A stretch of 64,000 bases of DNA from Geopsychrobacter electrodiphilus DSM 16401 (lineage in GTDB: Bacteria > Desulfobacterota > Desulfuromonadia > Desulfuromonadales > Geopsychrobacteraceae): positions 1,364,001 to 1,428,000 of the forward strand of contig NZ_ARWE01000001.1 in the NCBI RefSeq assembly GCF_000384395.1, read 5' to 3'. The position numbers were made by a program, and so were the translations under genes. The notes below the pieces were generated by a model that saw nothing but the letters and a program-made list of their open reading frames with translations, ran no database searches and had not been told where the DNA came from. Below, one piece after another: positions 15,538 through 25,859 of the stretch; position 1 is the stretch's first letter; each line of letters starts with the position of its first letter.

Positions 15538-17367
15538 TTGGATAACCGATCCCGCATAAAAATTTTAGATGAAAGTCTGTGTAACCAGATTGCGGCAGGA
15601 GAGGTGGTTGAGCGACCAGCTTCTGTGGTCAAGGAACTGGTAGAAAACTCAATTGATGCGGGCGCTGATGAAATAATTGTCGAGCTTGAATCCGGAGGCT
15701 GCAAATTAATTCGTGTCGGTGATAATGGTTGTGGCATGAATCGACAGGATGTTTTTTTATGCCTTGAACGGCATTCGACAAGTAAAATTCACAAAGCCGA
15801 AGATTTGTTCGCTTTGACGACTTTGGGTTTCCGGGGGGAAGCGCTGGCGTCAATTGCGTCCGTTTCTCGCTTCCGTCTGCGCAGTAGTGCTACCGATGAT
15901 GGTCTGGGGCAGGAGCTTCTGGTAGAGGGTGGACATGTTAAAAGAGCAGAAGAAGTTGGCATGGCACGCGGAACCCTGATGGAGGCCCGCAACCTTTTTT
16001 TTAATCTTCCCGCCCGGCGAAAATTTTTACGTCGAGAGCAAACCGAACTCGGGCATTGTGCTGATGTTGTCACCAAACAGGCCCTTTCACACCCTGGTAT
16101 TAGTTTCAAGTTGTCGCATAATGGTCGTTCCATGCTTGACCTCCGCTGCGAGAAGGGGCTCACTGAACGCGTCGCGGCCCTTCTTGGCCGTGAAATGCTC
16201 ATGGAAATGCAGGGCGTGGATGTTAACGATGAGGCTGTCGGCATCCGTTTGCGGGGTTTGATGGGACAGCCGAGTCTGAACCGTTCTGCCTCGACTCATA
16301 TCTATAGCTTCATCAACGGCCGTTATATTCGTGATCGTGTTGTGCAGCACGCCATTATGGATGGTTATCGGCACCTGCTGATGAAGGGCCGCTTTCCGGT
16401 TGTGGTGCTGTTCCTAGAGGTTGCACCGGACAAGGTGGATGTTAACGTTCATCCGACCAAGCACGAAGTGCGATTTAGGGATCAGGCCCTGGTTCATAAT
16501 TTTATTGCCGCGTCCCTGCAGCAGCAGCTGAAGCCCGCCAACTGGGTGCAACCTCAGACAGCTGAAATCCCTGTTCCACGATCCGAACCAAGCCACCCTG
16601 CGCCCTTCGTTGCCCCTCTTCAGACCTCTTTTATCCGTGAGCCGCTCGCTCCGCTCTATGCTCATCGACCGACACCTGCGTTGACCCCTGATTCTGTGAG
16701 CGCTGAATCTGTCGGGGTGGTATCCGTCCCACCGCCAGGGGCTGATTCTTCAGGCCCTTTAGCTCATTTTGATGATCGGCAACAATATTTTTCAGGTCTG
16801 CGCTATTTAGGTCAGTATCATAACAGTTATCTGCTCTGTCAGGACGGTGACGATCTGCTGCTGATCGATCAACACGCCGCTCATGAGCGGATCGGGTTTG
16901 AAAGTTTGAAAGCCGGGATATCAGCAGGACAGATTGAGCAGCAGAGTCTGATGTTCCCCGAAATACTCGAACTCGATTTCCGTAGTAGTCAAGCGCTTGC
17001 CGAGCACCTGGGCGATCTCGCGCAACTCGGCTTTGATGTGGAACCTTTCGGCGGGAAAAGTTTTGCTTTAAAGGCGGTACCGCAGCTTCTGGCGGGGGAA
17101 GACAACCGGCGGTTAATTGTTGATATTGCTTTAGATCTCGAACAGGTTGGCAGCAGTGGCGGGCTGATGGATAGGCTTGACGATGTGCTGATCATGATGG
17201 CTTGCCACGGGGTCATTCGCGCAAATCAGGCCCTCGATCCGCGCGAGGCTCGAGCCCTTCTGGAGCAACTGGATCGGGTCGATTTTAAAGCAAACTGTCC
17301 TCACGGTCGGCCGGTAATGCAGCGGATGCGCCTGGTCGAGATTGAGCGCCTGTTCCGGCGGCAATAA
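15538..17367 (+). CDS. mutL: DNA mismatch repair protein MutL with endonuclease motif
   Basis: 609 residues from TTG at 15538; GTGAGG lies 6 bases upstream. A GTG at 15526 in the same frame is an alternative. The GHKL ATPase N-terminus is complete: NQIAAGEVVERPASVVKE, the NSIDAGADE helix, DNGCGM, and TLGFRGEALASIASVS. After a proline-rich linker (about 345-400) the C-terminal dimerisation domain has the metal-dependent endonuclease motif DQHAAHERIGFE (about 444-455), which matches DQHA-x2-E-x4-E. ACHGVIRANQAL and CPHGRP follow. This is therefore a nicking MutL as in most bacteria that lack MutH. miaA begins 7 bases after its stop. Confidence 0.96.
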   Translation: MDNRSRIKILDESLCNQIAAGEVVERPASVVKELVENSIDAGADEIIVELESGGCKLIRVGDNGCGMNRQDVFLCLERHSTSKIHKAEDLFALTTLGFRGEALASIASVSRFRLRSSATDDGLGQELLVEGGHVKRAEEVGMARGTLMEARNLFFNLPARRKFLRREQTELGHCADVVTKQALSHPGISFKLSHNGRSMLDLRCEKGLTERVAALLGREMLMEMQGVDVNDEAVGIRLRGLMGQPSLNRSASTHIYSFINGRYIRDRVVQHAIMDGYRHLLMKGRFPVVVLFLEVAPDKVDVNVHPTKHEVRFRDQALVHNFIAASLQQQLKPANWVQPQTAEIPVPRSEPSHPAPFVAPLQTSFIREPLAPLYAHRPTPALTPDSVSAESVGVVSVPPPGADSSGPLAHFDDRQQYFSGLRYLGQYHNSYLLCQDGDDLLLIDQHAAHERIGFESLKAGISAGQIEQQSLMFPEILELDFRSSQALAEHLGDLAQLGFDVEPFGGKSFALKAVPQLLAGEDNRRLIVDIALDLEQVGSSGGLMDRLDDVLIMMACHGVIRANQALDPREARALLEQLDRVDFKANCPHGRPVMQRMRLVEIERLFRRQ

Positions 17368-17374
17368 GGGGTCT

Positions 17375-18295
17375 ATGGCGCAAATTCCATTGTTGGTGAT
17401 TCAGGGCCCAACGGCTTCCGGCAAGACCGGATGGGCGATTCGGCTGGCTAAATTTTTCCCGCTTGAGGTGATCTCTGCCGATTCGCGTCAGGTTTATCGA
17501 CGTATGGATATCGGCACAGCCAAGGCGTCTCTTGAGGAGCGCGCCGGTATCCCACATCACATGCTCGATCTGATCGATCCCGATGAAAGTTATTCGGTCG
17601 GTGACTTTGTGACGGCGGCGCGAGAAATAGCGACGGAAATTTTTGCGCGGGGAAAGCTACCTTGCGTGGTTGGCGGGACGGGACTCTATACCCGCGCCCT
17701 GATGGGTGGTCTTGCCGACGTTCCGCGCGGAGATGATGATTTACGCATTCAACTCAACCAGCGCGAAGAACAGCTGGGGCCAGGAACCCTTTATGCTGAT
17801 CTGCAGCAGATTGATCCCGTCTCGGCCTCCGGGGTTCATCCTCACAACCTGGTGAAGATTATTCGTGCTCTGGAGGTCTGGAAACTGACCGGAGAGCGGA
17901 TTTCCGACCTCCAGCGCAAGCACGGTTTTGTCGACCCCCTTTTTAAATCTCTGAGTTTCGTGCCTGATTGGTCTAAAGAGACTCTGCACCAGCGGATTGC
18001 CGAGCGCACCCGGCACATGGTCGATAACGGTCTTATTGAGGAGACGGCCGCGCTGGTTGCCGATTATGGAGAAAACCTTAAGAGCCTGCAGACCCTCGGC
18101 TATCGGGAGGCGCTCGCCTATTTACGCGGGGAGGCCAGCCGGGATGAAATCAAGGATATGATTGCCCTGCAGACCCGCCGTTATGCTAAACGGCAGCTCA
18201 CCTGGTTCCGTAAGGAAAGCGAAACAATTTGGGTTGATTCCTGTCAAGAGTCTGATAGAGTGTTGGACTTAATTGATAATTTAATTCTGCCGTAA
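17375..18295 (+). CDS. miaA: tRNA dimethylallyltransferase
   Basis: 306 residues, normal MiaA length. MiaA adds a dimethylallyl group to N6 of A37 in tRNAs reading UNN codons. The P-loop GPTASGKT is at 11-18, then ADSRQVYRRMDIGTAK, HHMLDLIDPDESYSVGDF and GGTGLYTRAL. The C-terminal RRYAKRQLTWFRKE segment is typical. The start chosen is ATG 17375 with AAGGGG upstream; the frame continues upstream into mutL but without family similarity. It is followed by hfq, the order seen in E. coli (mutL-miaA-hfq). Confidence 0.96.
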   Translation: MAQIPLLVIQGPTASGKTGWAIRLAKFFPLEVISADSRQVYRRMDIGTAKASLEERAGIPHHMLDLIDPDESYSVGDFVTAAREIATEIFARGKLPCVVGGTGLYTRALMGGLADVPRGDDDLRIQLNQREEQLGPGTLYADLQQIDPVSASGVHPHNLVKIIRALEVWKLTGERISDLQRKHGFVDPLFKSLSFVPDWSKETLHQRIAERTRHMVDNGLIEETAALVADYGENLKSLQTLGYREALAYLRGEASRDEIKDMIALQTRRYAKRQLTWFRKESETIWVDSCQESDRVLDLIDNLILP

Positions 18296-18312
18296 TGATG
18301 AAGGAGCGGATC

Positions 18313-18546
18313 ATGCCAAAATCACCATTTAATATTCAGGACCAATACCTGAATCAAGCCCGCAAGGAACATGTCAAAGTGACCGTGAAAATGATGTCGG
18401 GTGACAAGTTTGAGGGTCATATCAAGTCATTCGACAGCTTCTGCGTTCTCGCCGAAAGTGATGGCGATATCCTGGTTTACAAGCACGCCATAGCTACAAT
18501 AACCTCTTCTGACGGGACTTTCCGCCTTCATGGAGGCCGTGATTAG
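18313..18546 (+). CDS. hfq: RNA chaperone Hfq
   Basis: 77 residues. Hfq forms hexameric Sm-like rings that pair small RNAs with mRNAs. The Sm1 region (IQDQYLNQARKEHVKVTVK, GHIKSFDSF) and the Sm2 signature YKHAIATI are clear. The start is ATG 18313, seven bases after AAGGAG; an in-frame ATG at 18298 would add residues not found in the family. The C-terminal tail is short (DGTFRLHGGRD), unlike the long E. coli tail. A strong terminator follows. Confidence 0.96.
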   Translation: MPKSPFNIQDQYLNQARKEHVKVTVKMMSGDKFEGHIKSFDSFCVLAESDGDILVYKHAIATITSSDGTFRLHGGRD

Positions 18547-18573
18547 TTCCTTATTCAATATAGTGGACATTAA

Positions 18574-18611
18574 ACAGGGGTGCCAGTAATGGCGCCCCTG
18601 TTCTGTTTTTT
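18574..18611 (+). terminator. Rho-independent terminator after hfq
   Basis: An 11-base GC-rich stem with one G-U pair (18574-18584 with 18591-18601) and a 6-base loop is followed by a T-run to about 18611. It should close the mutL-miaA-hfq transcript. Confidence 0.9.
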
Positions 18612-18673
18612 CTAAAAGAGATCTTTTGGGGCCGGTGTAGCGACCGGTGGTAAGTCGATGCTAGGATGTAAAT

Positions 18674-19990
18674 ATGATTAAAATTGATCAAGTCATGCCC
18701 GATTCGCCGGCCGATATTGCTGGCGTGGAATCAGGGGATCAGTTGCTGGCGGTCGGTACGCGGACTGTTACTGATATTGTCGACTATTTCCTGGCCCTTG
18801 AAGGTCAATCCACCCTGTCTTTGTTGTTGCAGCGGAATAACGCGCCCCCCTTTGAAGTGCAATTCGAACTGGAAGAAGAGGAAGATCCGGGATTGGTGCC
18901 GGAACACCCGGACCCGACGCGGTGTGGCAACAACTGTATCTTCTGTTTCGTCCATCAACTCCCCAAGGGGTTGCGCCGCACCCTGTATGTCAAGGATGAA
19001 GACTATCGGTTCTCCTGGCTTTACGGTTCTTATGTAACCCTGGGAAATATCAACGAAGTCGATCTGCAGCGGATCATCGCTGACCAGCTCTCCCCGTTAT
19101 ATGTTTCCGTTCACGCGACCAACGAAGATGTCCGGTGCCGGCTGTTGGGGAAAGAGGTGCCTCCAATTTTGCCACAATTGGAGCGGTTGACCGCGGCGGG
19201 GATCGAGCTGCACACGCAGATTGTTCTTTGTCCGGAGTTTAACGAGGGGGACGTGCTACAGCAGACCATCGATGATCTGGCCGCCTTTTGGCCAAATATC
19301 ATTTCTCTCGCCGTCGTCCCTCTCGGCCTGACCCGTCATCGCGCTCATCTGCCTGACCTTCAACCCGTCAGCCAAGGCCTTGCTCGCGAGACCCTGGACA
19401 TCATAGGACGCACACAACAGCGGCAGCTTCAGAAAACCGGAAGTCATTTTGTGTTTGCTGCCGATGAGCTCTACCTGCGGGCCGGGGTTGATTTCCCGCT
19501 CATCGAAGATTACGAAGAGCTCTGGCAATATGAAAACGGGGTCGGCATGATACCGCTTTTTCGCCGTGAAGCCGAAGAGGTCCTTCTTGATGCGGGCGCA
19601 CTTGAGGTCGGAACTGTCAGCCTGGTGACCGGGGCGTCCTTCGCCTCCGAACTCAAAGGCTTTGCCACGCGGCTTGGGACCAGGGTTGGCGTTAATATCC
19701 AGGTGGTGGAGGTCGAGAACAGGTTCTTTGGCTCCAGTGTCACGGTGACCGGGCTGCTGACTGGAGCCGATATTCTGGCGGCCTTTGAAAACATCGATCC
19801 AGGAGATGCAGTTCTCCTGCCAGATGTACTTTTCAATGACGGGGATAATCTCCTGCTCGACGATCTGCGACTTGAGGATCTCGAACGCCAGTTGAAGATC
19901 CCGGTGTTGCGGATCAGCAGCGATCCTTGGGGCGTTCTGGATGGTCTCGAGCGGCTTGACGCTAACGATATCGAAATTTTGCAGGGGTGA
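18674..19990 (+). CDS. DUF512 family PDZ/radical-SAM-like Fe-S protein
   Basis: 438 residues. It begins with a PDZ-like domain (MPDSPADIAGVESGDQLLAV) and then carries CGNNCIFC (C84-x3-C88-x2-C91), which matches the radical-SAM [4Fe-4S] pattern. VSVHATNEDVR and the DUF512 block with LVTGASFA follow; the C-terminus has the typical LLPDVLFNDGDNLLLDD. The family is widespread in anaerobes and Gram-positives, and its reaction is unknown to me. The start has AGGA seven bases upstream. It is in one frame-dense run with copA, whose start lies 9 bases after its stop, but no functional link is evident. Confidence 0.88.
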   Translation: MIKIDQVMPDSPADIAGVESGDQLLAVGTRTVTDIVDYFLALEGQSTLSLLLQRNNAPPFEVQFELEEEEDPGLVPEHPDPTRCGNNCIFCFVHQLPKGLRRTLYVKDEDYRFSWLYGSYVTLGNINEVDLQRIIADQLSPLYVSVHATNEDVRCRLLGKEVPPILPQLERLTAAGIELHTQIVLCPEFNEGDVLQQTIDDLAAFWPNIISLAVVPLGLTRHRAHLPDLQPVSQGLARETLDIIGRTQQRQLQKTGSHFVFAADELYLRAGVDFPLIEDYEELWQYENGVGMIPLFRREAEEVLLDAGALEVGTVSLVTGASFASELKGFATRLGTRVGVNIQVVEVENRFFGSSVTVTGLLTGADILAAFENIDPGDAVLLPDVLFNDGDNLLLDDLRLEDLERQLKIPVLRISSDPWGVLDGLERLDANDIEILQG

Positions 19991-19999
19991 TTGTCAGCT

Positions 20000-22432
20000 A
20001 TGACCGCGGCAAAGAGTCTTCCGGTTTACGGCATGAAATGTCAGAAATGTGTTGCTCGGGTTAGTACGCTGTTGGCTGAACAACCAGGGGTAAGCGAAGT
20101 CGAGGTAGCTCTTGCGGAGCAACGCGCCTGTTTTGTCCTGGATCCCGCGGTCGGTTCGCTTGAGGTTATTGTCGCTGCCGTTGAAACTGCCGGCTTCTCA
20201 ACCCACCCCCCGGTTGAAACTGAATCTTCCCCGCCGCTCCTCAAACAGATAGCGCCTATCGCACAGCACCGGTTTGCCATCAGTAAAATGAGCTGCGCTA
20301 ACTGTGCGGCGACCGTAGAGAAGACGATCTCAGCTCTGCCCGGGATCCTGTCCGCACAGGTCAATTTTGCCGCTGAAATTCTCATGGTTGAGCATGATGG
20401 TGCGGCTGAACGCGAGAAGGAAATATTACAGGCGCTCGAAAAGGCAGGCTATCCCGCCCAACTTCAGGACGACCCCGATCGGCAAATACTTGAGGCGCGG
20501 CAAGCCTTTTACTGGGTGCTCTATTCAGGCCTGCTGGCCGTGCCGATCATGTTTTTCATGTACCTGCAACCCTTTGGTGAGGCGACCCGCCTCGTCAATG
20601 CAGGTCTCTCCACGCTGGCGCAGTTCAGTGCCGGACTGATATTTTATCGTGGTGCCTATAAGTCGTTGCGCAACCGTTCGGCCAATATGGATGTTCTTGT
20701 CGCCATGGGGATCACCGCAGCCTATGGATATTCGGTCTTGGCCCTTCTGGGCCTGCTTGGCGAGCATGGGGTTGTTTTTTTTGAAACCAGCGCGATGCTG
20801 ATCTTCTTTATTCGTTTCGGCAAGTGGCTTGAAAGTCGTGCCAAGGGGCATGCTGGTTCCGCTCTGAAAAAGCTGCTTAAATTGCAGGCCGATCGTGCAA
20901 CTCTGGTGGTGAATGGTATCGAGGAAGTGGTTCCTGCCAGTCGCTTGAAACCTGGCGACCTGCTGGTGGTGCGCCCCGGAGAAAAGATTCCGGCAGATGG
21001 ACAGATTGAAACCGGGATCAGCGCTGTCGATGAATCGATGATTACTGGCGAGGCTGTCCCGGTGGCGAAAAAGGCAGGAGATCTGGTGACCGGCGCCACG
21101 CTGAACCGTTCAGGACGGATTCTGGTCCGGGTCACCCAGGTGGGGAGTGATACGGTCCTGGCGCAGATTGTGCGACTGGTCGAAGAGGCGCAAGCTGACA
21201 AGGCGCCGATTCAAAAGCTGGCGGACCGGGTGTCAAACATCTTTGTGCCGCTGGTTATCACCATTTCTCTGACGACATTTCTGCTTTGGTACGGCGTCGC
21301 GGGAAAAGATTTTCTTTTTGCCTTCCGCATGGCGATCGCAGTGTTAGTGATTGCCTGTCCCTGTGCCCTGGGACTGGCGACCCCGACCGCGATCATGGTC
21401 GGCTCGGCGATCGGACTGGAACGTGGCATCCTGTTCAAAAAGGCCTCAGTGCTCGAGCATATTTCGCGACTCCAGGTGTTGCTGCTGGATAAAACCGGTA
21501 CATTGACCACGGGGGTATTTGTGGTCTCCAATCTGGTTCCGGCTGCAGGGGTGGATGAGAACCGTCTTCTGCGGCTGTGCGCCTCGATCGAGGCCGGGAG
21601 TAATCATCCCCTGGCGCGCAGTCTGGTAGCGGCCGCGGTTGAACGTGAGATCGACTTTACTCCCCTTGAGGAAATCGAAGAGATCGGTGGTCAGGGGTTG
21701 TGCTCTAAGCAGGAGGGCGGAGAACTGCTCTGTGGGAGTGCGCAACTGCTTGAAGGGCGACAGGTCGATCTTTCACCGCTTGCCGCAGAAGCGGACAGCC
21801 TCACAGAAAAGGGCTGTTCGCTGATCTATCTCGCGCATGCCGGAAGCTTAATCGGCATTATCGGTCTGGCCGATCAGATTAAGCAGAATGCGGCCTCCGC
21901 ACTCGCTGGTTTGCGCAGGCTTGGACTTGAACTGGTGCTGGTGACCGGGGACCGCAAAGTGGTGGCGCAACAGGTCGCGGAGCAGCTTGGGATTGACCTT
22001 GTCGAAGCTGAAGTGAGACCTGAGCAGAAGTTGGCAATTGTAGAGAAGTACCAGAAACGTGGGGTCTTTGTCGGGATGGTCGGAGACGGGATCAATGATG
22101 CTCCGGCCCTGGCCAAAGCCGATATCGGCATCGCTATAGGGAGCGGGACAGATATCGCCAAGGAGACCGGCGATCTGATTCTGGTTGGTGGTGATATTCG
22201 TGACATTGAACGCGGGATCCGCTTGGGGCGTCGGACGCTGGCCAAGATCAAACAGAATCTCTTTTGGGCTTTCTTCTATAATATCCTGGGTATCCCTCTT
22301 GCCGCCGGGCTGTTTTATTCCTGGTTCGGCCTCTATCTCGAACCGGAGTACGCCGGGTTGGCCATGGCCTTCTCCAGCGTCTCGGTGGTCAGCAATAGTT
22401 TGTTGTTGCGGCGTATCCGGCATCAATTGTAG
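20000..22432 (+). CDS. copA: Copper-translocating P1B-type ATPase
   Basis: 810 residues from ATG 20000 (GGGGTGA nine bases upstream; a TTG at 19991 is possible). Two N-terminal heavy-metal-binding domains carry GMKCQKC (C14, C17) and [13 protein letters not shown]. The membrane metal-site motif is CPC (C453-P454-C455, in [14 protein letters not shown]). The phosphorylation site is D497 in [10 protein letters not shown], and the hinge [20 protein letters not shown] completes the set. Eight membrane segments are expected. CPC with double CxxC domains indicates a Cu+ (group 1B-1) exporter in the inner membrane. No CueR/CsoR regulator gene lies beside it. Confidence 0.95.
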   Translation: MTAAKSLPVYGMKCQKCVARVSTLLAEQPGVSEVEVALAEQRACFVLDPAVGSLEVIVAAVETAGFSTHPPVETESSPPLLKQIAPIAQHRFAISKMSCANCAATVEKTISALPGILSAQVNFAAEILMVEHDGAAEREKEILQALEKAGYPAQLQDDPDRQILEARQAFYWVLYSGLLAVPIMFFMYLQPFGEATRLVNAGLSTLAQFSAGLIFYRGAYKSLRNRSANMDVLVAMGITAAYGYSVLALLGLLGEHGVVFFETSAMLIFFIRFGKWLESRAKGHAGSALKKLLKLQADRATLVVNGIEEVVPASRLKPGDLLVVRPGEKIPADGQIETGISAVDESMITGEAVPVAKKAGDLVTGATLNRSGRILVRVTQVGSDTVLAQIVRLVEEAQADKAPIQKLADRVSNIFVPLVITISLTTFLLWYGVAGKDFLFAFRMAIAVLVIACPCALGLATPTAIMVGSAIGLERGILFKKASVLEHISRLQVLLLDKTGTLTTGVFVVSNLVPAAGVDENRLLRLCASIEAGSNHPLARSLVAAAVEREIDFTPLEEIEEIGGQGLCSKQEGGELLCGSAQLLEGRQVDLSPLAAEADSLTEKGCSLIYLAHAGSLIGIIGLADQIKQNAASALAGLRRLGLELVLVTGDRKVVAQQVAEQLGIDLVEAEVRPEQKLAIVEKYQKRGVFVGMVGDGINDAPALAKADIGIAIGSGTDIAKETGDLILVGGDIRDIERGIRLGRRTLAKIKQNLFWAFFYNILGIPLAAGLFYSWFGLYLEPEYAGLAMAFSSVSVVSNSLLLRRIRHQL

Positions 22433-22441
22433 TTTGTGGTG

Positions 22442-22921
22442 ATGAAAATAAAACCTCGAATCATCGGAGTTATCGGCTCGTCTGCCTCCAGTCAGGCTGG
22501 ATTGGATCTGGCCTTTCAGGTCGGTCAAGGGATAGCGAACGCTGGGGCAGTGTTAGTGACAGGGGGGCTGGGCGGGGTTATGGAATCCGCGTCAAGAGGT
22601 TGTGCCGAGGCCGGCGGTCTGGTGCTCGGCATTCTGCCCAGTGTCGATTCCGACACGGCGAACCCCTATGTTGATATTACAATCCCAAGCGGCATGGGAC
22701 ACGCGCGCAATATTCTGGTGGCACAGACGGCCCAGGCTTTGATTGCGATCGAAGGCTCACTTGGGACTCTGTCGGAAATTGCGATCGGCTTAAAAATCGG
22801 GCGAGCGGTTTTTCTGCTCGGATCAGAGCTGCGGGTCGAGGGCGCCGTTCCGGTGGAGACCGCACATATGGCGGTGAACGCAGCGCTACGGGCGCTGGAG
22901 GAGGGTTCGAATGACAGATGA
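22442..22921 (+). CDS. LOG-like/TIGR00725 Rossmann-fold nucleotide-binding protein
   Basis: 159 residues from ATG 22442 (GTG 22436 is in frame and possible). The N-terminal IGVIGSSASS and the paired motifs VTGGLGGVMESASRG and EGSLGTLSEIAIG match the lysine-decarboxylase-like/LOG superfamily. That superfamily binds nucleotide monophosphates; some members release cytokinin-type bases. This bacterial subgroup is short and its substrate is not known. It overlaps the following DHH gene by 11 bases, so the two are probably translationally coupled. Confidence 0.8.
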   Translation: MKIKPRIIGVIGSSASSQAGLDLAFQVGQGIANAGAVLVTGGLGGVMESASRGCAEAGGLVLGILPSVDSDTANPYVDITIPSGMGHARNILVAQTAQALIAIEGSLGTLSEIAIGLKIGRAVFLLGSELRVEGAVPVETAHMAVNAALRALEEGSNDR

Positions 22922-23978
22922 GACCGTTGTCTCTACCGAAACGCCCCGCTGTTGCGGTAGTTCGGTTGTTGAGAAGCTGATCGACTGGATTCGTGGCAAG
23001 GGACGCATCCTGATCGTCACCCATGATAATCCCGACCCCGATGCCCTGGCAGCCGCTGTCGCCTTGCGTCATCTGCTTCTGATGAGAACGGGTGAGAAAG
23101 CAGTGGTCGCCTTTGGCGGGGTGATCGAACGCAGTGAAAATCGTATGATGGTCGATGCCCTTGAGCTTGATGTGGTACCGATTTCTGAACTGAATTTTGA
23201 TGATTTCGGGGTGACCTGCATGGTTGATACCCAGCCTGGCACCGGAAATAATTCTTATCCTGAAAATCGCCCTCTGCATCTATTGATAGATCATCATCCG
23301 CCGCTTCGCAATTACTCTGATATTTATTGGGTCGATGTGCGGCCTGAATATGGGGCATCGGCCACCATTCTATTCGAATATCTGCGCGCTCAGGGTCTCT
23401 CGATCGCTACGCGATTGGCAACCTGCCTTTTTTATGCGCTGAAATCCGAAACTCAAGATCTGGGGCGCGAATGGTCTAAAGCTGATCGCGAGGCTTATCT
23501 TTATCTGTTGCCGCTGGCGAATAATCAGATTCTTTACCGTTTGACCCATCCCCCTGTATCGAGCACCTACTATTCGACTTTTCACCGCGCGATAGAGAAC
23601 GCCACGGTGTACGGCAAGGTGCTTGTTTTCAATCTTTTTCATGTGGAGAACCCCGATCTTGTCGCTGAATTGGCCGATTTTCTGTTACGCCAGAAGGATG
23701 TCTGCTATGTCTTGGGGCTCGGCTGTTATAAGGGAGATGAGCTGTTGTCGGTTCGTACTACCAAACCGGAAGCTCGGCTCGGCTCGGTGATTCGGGAGAT
23801 GATCGCAGGGATGGGGACCGCCGGCGGTCACGGCATGATGGCGGGCGGGCAGATACGTGGAGTCGCAGAAGATAAAAGCTCGCAGCAAGAGTTGGAACAT
23901 CTGCTGACGCGGCGCTACATTAAAGCCCTCGGATTACAGCCAGAACCAGGTATCGCGCTGTTGGAGACCAAGCCATGA
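22911..23978 (+). CDS. DHH-DHHA1 family phosphoesterase (NrnA-like)
   Basis: 355 residues. Metal-binding motifs of subfamily 1 DHH enzymes are visible: THDNPDPDALAAA at about 38-50, MVDTQPGTGN and LIDHHPP. The C-terminal DHHA1 domain has the glycine-rich GGHGMMAGGQI. Relatives hydrolyse nanoRNA, pAp or cyclic dinucleotide products. The typical DHHA1 motif GGHxxAAG is altered here (alanines are replaced by Met and Gly around MMAGG), so the exact substrate may differ. It is a second DHH protein besides the large fusion at 6568. Confidence 0.85.
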   Translation: MTDETVVSTETPRCCGSSVVEKLIDWIRGKGRILIVTHDNPDPDALAAAVALRHLLLMRTGEKAVVAFGGVIERSENRMMVDALELDVVPISELNFDDFGVTCMVDTQPGTGNNSYPENRPLHLLIDHHPPLRNYSDIYWVDVRPEYGASATILFEYLRAQGLSIATRLATCLFYALKSETQDLGREWSKADREAYLYLLPLANNQILYRLTHPPVSSTYYSTFHRAIENATVYGKVLVFNLFHVENPDLVAELADFLLRQKDVCYVLGLGCYKGDELLSVRTTKPEARLGSVIREMIAGMGTAGGHGMMAGGQIRGVAEDKSSQQELEHLLTRRYIKALGLQPEPGIALLETKP

Positions 23979-24060
23979 GCCCCTCTGCGGGTTTGACACT
24001 TATCCTCAGGCCGAGGTATAACGGCTTGCCTTTGATGCATAGATTACAACGACTCCTGCA

Positions 24061-25131
24061 ATGAAACCTGCCATGTCCAAACTTCTTTACCTTATATTTC
24101 TTCTGCTTCTGCTGACGGCTCCGGCCTACGCCGACATCGAACTTGCGCCAAAAGGGAAGCAACCCTTGCTTTTAACCGACGTTTACCTTCAAAACGGTCT
24201 TCCTTATGTTGCCCTTGATGATGTGTTGGATGCCGTCTCTCTTCGCGGTGACTGGGATTCGGTGAAGCACGTCTATCGCATCAATACCCCTCAGGGCACG
24301 GCTGAACTCAGCCCTGGCCGGCAGAACCTTAAACTCGGGGATAATTTCTATCCCTTGAAGGAGAAGCCACGCTTTATTGACGGGCGTTTGCGGGTCTCCG
24401 AAAATTTTATTCTTGGTCAGTTACCAATGCTGATTAATCGGCCGATCTATTATCGCAACCTGAATCCGGTCGAAGATCAATCCGAGGTCGAAGATAATTC
24501 CCTTGATCGGCTCTTTTCGTTTTTGTTGCGTAAAAAGAATGCTCCGATCGGGAATAAGCTCCGCGGCGTAGCCATCGACGTTGGACACGGTGGTTTGGAC
24601 ACCGGTGTGATCGCCCCTGACGGCTACAAGGAGAAGGAGTTTACTCTCGCCCTGGCAGAGCGTCTCAGCAAGACGCTTAAAATGAATCTTGGCATTCCGG
24701 TCTATCTCAGCCGGGATGAAGATTATGAGCTGACCCCCAAACAAAGACTCGCGCCGGTGACCCATGAAGATGCTGATGTCTGGCTGTTGCTGCATGCCCA
24801 GGGGGGATTTTCTCCTCAGGCGGCGGGCGCGGTGCTCTTTATCCGGGGGCATAAGGCTAAGGATGGTCAGGCCCCAAGGGATGAGAGCCGAGACCTGGCG
24901 AAGTATTTAAGTGCTGCCCTTGTGCAGGCCGGTGTCCCTGTGGCAGGAATCTTTTCTTCTCCTCTGATTGCTCTGGGCAAAGGGAGTTTGCCGACCGTGC
25001 AGCTTGAACTCGGCTATCTGACAAATCCTGATGACCTGGCACGCTTGCGTAGCTCCGCCGGTCAGCAACAACTGGCTCAAGCTTTGTATCAGGGTTTGCA
25101 AGATTTCACCCTTAACCGAAAGATAAATTGA
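24061..25131 (+). CDS. Exported N-acetylmuramoyl-L-alanine amidase (Amidase_3)
   Basis: 356 residues. An N-terminal signal peptide ([18 protein letters not shown]) would be cut after AYA, placing it in the periplasm. About 130 residues follow with a copper-amine-oxidase/AMIN-like cell-wall module. The zinc amidase domain begins near 172. Ligands are H176 (in DVGHGG), E191 (in KEKEF) and H245 (in LLLHAQGG), and the catalytic E316 lies in [12 protein letters not shown]. It cleaves the bond between MurNAc and the stem peptide during cell separation. The start is ATG 24061 or 24073; neither has a clear ribosome site. Its stop overlaps rph by one base. Confidence 0.88.
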   Translation: MKPAMSKLLYLIFLLLLLTAPAYADIELAPKGKQPLLLTDVYLQNGLPYVALDDVLDAVSLRGDWDSVKHVYRINTPQGTAELSPGRQNLKLGDNFYPLKEKPRFIDGRLRVSENFILGQLPMLINRPIYYRNLNPVEDQSEVEDNSLDRLFSFLLRKKNAPIGNKLRGVAIDVGHGGLDTGVIAPDGYKEKEFTLALAERLSKTLKMNLGIPVYLSRDEDYELTPKQRLAPVTHEDADVWLLLHAQGGFSPQAAGAVLFIRGHKAKDGQAPRDESRDLAKYLSAALVQAGVPVAGIFSSPLIALGKGSLPTVQLELGYLTNPDDLARLRSSAGQQQLAQALYQGLQDFTLNRKIN

Positions 25132-25859
25132 TGTCTGATTTTAAACGCACTCAAGATCGACCTGCCGACGCCTTGCGTCCGGTAAGTTTTACGCGAAATT
25201 TCACCAGATATGCCGAAGGCTCGGTACTGGTCTGTTTTGGGGAGACCAAGGTTCTGTGTAATGCCAGTGTTGAGGAGCGGGTCCCGCCGTTTATGCGTGG
25301 TCAGGGAAAGGGCTGGGTTACTGCCGAATACAGCATGCTGCCGCGTGCCACCCATACCCGCTCGATGCGCGAAGCGGCCAAGGGGAAGGTCTCAGGTCGC
25401 ACTCAGGAGATACAACGTCTGATCGGCCGTTCCCTGCGTGCCATCACCGACCTTGAAGCCTTGGGTGAAATTACCGTGCAGATCGATTGTGATGTGTTAC
25501 AGGCCGATGGCGGCACCCGCACCGCCTCGATTACTGGGGCCTATGTGGCGCTGAAGGATGCCCTGCAGGGGCTGGTCGACAAAGGGACGCTCAAAAAACT
25601 CCCGCTTCTCGATTCCGTTGCCGCCATCAGCGTCGGGATCGTTGAGGGCGCGGCACTGCTCGACCTTGAATATATCGAAGACTCCGCTGCTGATGTCGAT
25701 ATGAACTATGTCATCACCGGAAGCGGCGAGTTTGTTGAGGTCCAGGGGACCGCCGAGGAGCGGCCCTTTACCCTTGAGCAGATGGATCGCATGCGCCAGC
25801 TGGCCCTTGACGGGTGTCAGGTCCTTAACCGGTTGCAGCAGCAGGCGTTTGAGCTCTGA
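25131..25859 (+). CDS. rph: Ribonuclease PH
   Basis: 242 residues, typical RNase PH length. This phosphorolytic 3'-5' exonuclease trims tRNA precursors as a hexamer. Family motifs are [68 protein letters not shown] and [19 protein letters not shown] (all intact). The start ATG overlaps the amidase stop (TGATG) and its stop overlaps the rdgB start the same way. The rph-rdgB pair is common in bacteria. Confidence 0.97.
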   Translation: MSDFKRTQDRPADALRPVSFTRNFTRYAEGSVLVCFGETKVLCNASVEERVPPFMRGQGKGWVTAEYSMLPRATHTRSMREAAKGKVSGRTQEIQRLIGRSLRAITDLEALGEITVQIDCDVLQADGGTRTASITGAYVALKDALQGLVDKGTLKKLPLLDSVAAISVGIVEGAALLDLEYIEDSAADVDMNYVITGSGEFVEVQGTAEERPFTLEQMDRMRQLALDGCQVLNRLQQQAFEL